DNA from: an uncultured Kordia sp.
Lineage (GTDB): Bacteria > Bacteroidota > Bacteroidia > Flavobacteriales > Flavobacteriaceae
Reading direction: 5' to 3'
Assembly: GCA_913054565.1 (NCBI GenBank)
Contig: CAJXHW010000100.1
Location: forward strand, 1-6,662
DNA: 6,662 nucleotides
Shown here: piece after piece, positions 5,793-6,662 of the stretch
Position numbering within the stretch: position 1 is the stretch's first letter
Layout: each line of letters begins with the position of its first letter
Program-made: the position numbers and the translations under genes
Notes under the pieces: generated by a model
Seen by the model: the letters and a program-made list of their open reading frames with translations, nothing else
What the model was told of the DNA's origin: nothing
Databases searched by the model: none

Positions 5793-5914
5793 ACAACTAT
5801 TGTGCGTTGTGAACTTTGTTTAAAGTTAAACTTAAAGTATCTTTACACAACATGATTTCCCATTCTGAAAAGTCTCGCGATATTTTCTTTGCAACGAAGT
5901 AATACAAAGGTGGT
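5793..5914 (+). repeat. Structured intergenic element 3 (diverged attC-like palindrome)
   Basis: The arms pair in three blocks. ACAAC (5793-5797) pairs with GTGGT (5910-5914) with one mismatch, TTGT (5800-5803) with ACAA (5904-5907), and CGTTG (5805-5809) with CAACG (5892-5896). AACTTT-GTTT-AAAGTT (5812-5827) forms a perfect side hairpin. The central TGAAAAGTCTCGCGATATTTTC-like hairpin (5866-5887) corresponds to the shared hairpin of elements 1 and 2. The right arm aligns with that of element 2: GCAAC, then ATACA, then GGTKGT in both. It ends 14 bases before the methyltransferase ATG. It is less regular than element 2, so membership in the family is likely but not certain. Confidence 0.5.
5815..5845 (+). 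promoter_or_regulatory. Candidate Bacteroidota promoter inside element 3
   Basis: TTTG (5815-5818), a 19-base spacer and TATCTTTA (5838-5845) match the Bacteroidota pattern TTTG-N19-TAnnTTTG with a single mismatch at the final base. Transcription would begin near 5852 and give a leader of about 77 bases before the FkbM-like start at 5929. The match may be chance in AT-rich DNA, and it overlaps the small hairpin at 5812-5827. Confidence 0.33.
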
Positions 5915-5928
5915 CATACAAAAGTTAA

Positions 5929-6662
5929 ATGAAAAAAATAAAACTTGTTCAAGCAATTTGCAGCTTATTTCCTCCTATCATTGCCCAAAGGTTGAGGAAT
6001 TCACTATACCCAAGAAGTTCAATTTCTCTTAAAAATTTTCCTTTCTCAAGAAAATCAATAACAGGATCAATTTTAAAATCTAACGCGTCTGATTTTCACG
6101 GCTATAATTTTTTGTTCAACGGATATTACGACTGGAGAAATATCATTATTGCTCGTTCAGTATATAAGTGTTACAAAGGCGATTTAATTGAGGTTGGAGC
6201 AAACATAGGTACAGAAACTGTTTCATTTATTGATATTGTTGGTGATAAAGGAAAAGTTCATGCTTTTGAACCACTTCCAGATAATATAGAAGCTTTGAAT
6301 CAATTTAAATCTCATGAAAATTTTATTCTTAATCCAATAGCTCTTTCAAATAAACAAGCCGTCCAATATTTTCAAGTTCCACCAAAATCAGCTTCAGGAA
6401 TGGGAAAAATATTATCTGAAGAATTCATAGAACAAAATGAAACAATTCAAATAAAATCTGATACACTAGACAACTATGCAGAAGAAATCAACACAACTCA
6501 ATTTATTTCAATTGACACAGAAGGACACGAACCAAATGTCTTAGAAGGCGCCATACAACTCATTAAAAAAGACAGACCAATTATTGTCATAGAAGTTAGT
6601 CCTAAACTGTTAAAAAAATACTCAAACTCTAGCCCTCATAAAATATTAGATTTTTTTATAAA
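5929..6662 (+). CDS. FkbM-family SAM-dependent methyltransferase (3' end outside window)
   Basis: The frame is open from the ATG at 5929 to the right edge, 244 full codons, so the C-terminus is missing. L-I-E-V-G-A-N-I-G-T-E-T (86-97) is the glycine-rich SAM-binding motif I, and H-A-F-E-P-L-P-D-N (111-119) is motif II with its acidic residue at 114. F-I-S-I-D-T-E-G-H-E-P-N-V-L-E-G-A (192-208) is the hallmark of the FkbM family (Methyltransf_21), usually I-D-V-E-G-x-E-x-x-V-L-x-G. These enzymes O-methylate sugars or small metabolites, often in polysaccharide or natural-product pathways; the substrate here is unknown. Residues 1-60 are basic and family-variable. The family usually runs to about 250-300 residues, so few residues are missing. 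It follows element 3 closely and may be the first gene of another unit. Confidence 0.86.
   Translation, partial: MKKIKLVQAICSLFPPIIAQRLRNSLYPRSSISLKNFPFSRKSITGSILKSNASDFHGYNFLFNGYYDWRNIIIARSVYKCYKGDLIEVGANIGTETVSFIDIVGDKGKVHAFEPLPDNIEALNQFKSHENFILNPIALSNKQAVQYFQVPPKSASGMGKILSEEFIEQNETIQIKSDTLDNYAEEINTTQFISIDTEGHEPNVLEGAIQLIKKDRPIIVIEVSPKLLKKYSNSSPHKILDFFI

Noticed and set aside
5768..5812. Micro-ORF of 14 codons (M-K-V-T-V-E-N-N-N-N-Y-C-A-L) running into element 3
   Set aside because: A frame this short is expected by chance in AT-rich DNA, and its second half is the element's left arm.
5688..5928. Insertion sequence remnant before the methyltransferase
   Set aside because: No transposase fragment and no target-site duplication seen; the pairing arms fit the repeat family better.
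1..6662. CRISPR arrays, tRNA, rRNA or tandem-repeat tracts
   Set aside because: No regularly spaced direct repeats, cloverleaf-like sequences or rRNA signatures were found on reading.

Overview
This is an AT-rich window from a member of the Bacteroidota, most likely a marine or host-associated flavobacterium. The signs are two DUF6090 proteins, a Bacteroidota-style Crp-like regulator, a lipoprotein whose mature end begins C-S-S-D-D-D, no clear Shine-Dalgarno sequences, and a TAnnTTTG-type -7 promoter element. It looks like an accessory region: short unrelated genes, all on the + strand, separated by structured intergenic blocks. No tRNA, rRNA, CRISPR array, transposase or integrase was seen.

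Layout. A hairpin (56-85) precedes a RimJ/RimL-type GNAT acetyltransferase (109-687). A 190-base structured element follows, and a Crp/Fnr-family regulator (878-1501) begins inside its right arm. A likely operon comes next: an NfsB-like nitroreductase (1573-2202), a YdcZ/DUF606 membrane protein (2199-2648) and a second GNAT protein (2645-3391). These three are joined by two ATGA stop/start overlaps. A small lipoprotein (3419-3937) follows. A second structured element (about 3973-4103) precedes two tandem DUF6090 membrane proteins (4128-4949 and 4953-5687). A compact inverted repeat and a third structured element fill 5685-5914. An FkbM-family methyltransferase (5929 onward) then runs off the right edge.

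The most notable signal is the intergenic DNA. The elements at 691-884, 3973-4103 and 5793-5914 share one plan: a left arm beginning ACAAC then a TGTG/GTGTAT block, a central hairpin of the form TGAAAA...CGA(n)ATTTTC, and a right arm ending in GTTGT or a near match. The arms pair as an interrupted stem. A fourth, compact repeat at 5685-5741 has a right arm that closely matches the right arm of the first element. Every gene points the same way and the elements sit after gene ends, so the arrangement resembles an integron-type cassette array (gene plus folded recombination site). The end motifs do not match the canonical attC core well. The cassette reading is therefore an inference from structure, and the elements could instead be a family of mobile intergenic repeats.

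Functionally, the regulator, nitroreductase, small exporter-like protein and acetyltransferase could form a small detoxification or resistance module. The other genes (first GNAT, lipoprotein, DUF6090 pair, methyltransferase) show no evident shared pathway, which fits cargo gathered independently.
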